Shown piece after piece: positions 63,964-64,000 of a DNA stretch of 64,000 bases (its first letter is position 1; the number at the start of each line of letters is the position of its first letter). The notes under the pieces are model-generated. The model worked only from the letters and a program-made list of their open reading frames with translations, did not search any database and was not told the DNA's origin. Origin of the DNA: Bacteroides intestinalis (GTDB lineage: Bacteria > Bacteroidota > Bacteroidia > Bacteroidales > Bacteroidaceae); NCBI RefSeq assembly GCF_902364365.1, contig NZ_CABJDN010000005.1, positions 62,001 through 126,000 on the forward strand, given 5' to 3'. Made by a program: the position numbers and the translations under genes.

Positions 63964-64000
63964 TCTATAAAATAGTAAATATAAATATGTTGAAGTTTTT

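Overview
The window looks like chromosomal DNA of a Bacteroides species (Bacteroidales). Many gene starts are preceded by the Bacteroides vegetative promoter box TAnnTTTG, in a few cases with a TTTG box 19 nt upstream. The gene content also fits: the Bacteroidetes ATP synthase order (beta, epsilon, unknown membrane protein, a, c, b, delta, alpha, gamma), TonB-dependent receptors with a carboxypeptidase-like N-terminal domain, a glycine-rich RRM protein, DUF4301, a PepSY-like secreted protein and an eukaryote/archaea-like prolyl-tRNA synthetase. I see no rRNA, tRNA, CRISPR array, prophage or insertion sequence. The species cannot be named from the sequence alone.

Layout. 1-4413: the end of a surface-polysaccharide type cluster (LuxE-like and LuxC-like proteins, an MBL hydrolase, a sugar aminotransferase, gmd). 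4560-5318: a PIN-domain toxin-antitoxin pair with its own near-ideal promoter. 5487-8613: proS, then a metallophosphoesterase lipoprotein and an outer-membrane protein on the minus strand. 8748-14294: an ABC transporter (one ATPase and two duplicated FtsX-type permeases) behind a convincing sigma-54 promoter with two upstream dyads. 14327-22769: MATE exporter, HAD phosphatase, panB, an MFS transporter, dgkA, a RelA/SpoT homologue with a degenerate hydrolase site, and DUF4301. 22859-28443: TonB receptor, an RRM/cold-shock gene pair, purT, rpiA. 28456-32475: a small ORF, a PepSY-like protein, and a Ddl-family ligase divergent from a RimK-like ATP-grasp ligase plus a GNAT acetyltransferase. 32604-33678: a probable small RNA gene convergent with a DyP peroxidase. 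34058-41569: the complete ATP synthase operon. 41751-51535: a Pif1-like helicase, an RmlD-like reductase, two secreted proteins of unknown role, a two-component system and a divergent outer-membrane receptor. 51536-57457: an inverted repeat pair around a VOC protein, fucO, fhs, glyA. 57562-63916: a pyrB-pyrI-flavin reductase-OMP series, a gene-free stretch full of repeats, a class A penicillin-binding protein and folK.

How genes work together. fhs (formyl-THF synthesis) and glyA (methylene-THF and glycine) lie next to each other, converge on a shared terminator region, and supply one-carbon units. purT uses free formate for the same purine step. pyrB and pyrI encode the two chains of aspartate transcarbamoylase. 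The cold-shock protein and the RRM protein are 22 bp apart and probably co-transcribed. The histidine kinase and response regulator are on one strand, with the receptor gene facing away from the kinase, so the receptor is a plausible target.

The most unusual non-coding features are: (1) palindromes built from short repeated words that start at or just after stop codons at many gene ends, with perfect arms of up to 36 bp; (2) two separate sets of four repeats with an exact 22-bp period beside the two-component system; (3) the sigma-54 promoter with two dyads 21 bp apart; (4) a 67-nt promoter-to-terminator unit with no ORF; (5) two inverted copies of a GC-rich element around the VOC gene.
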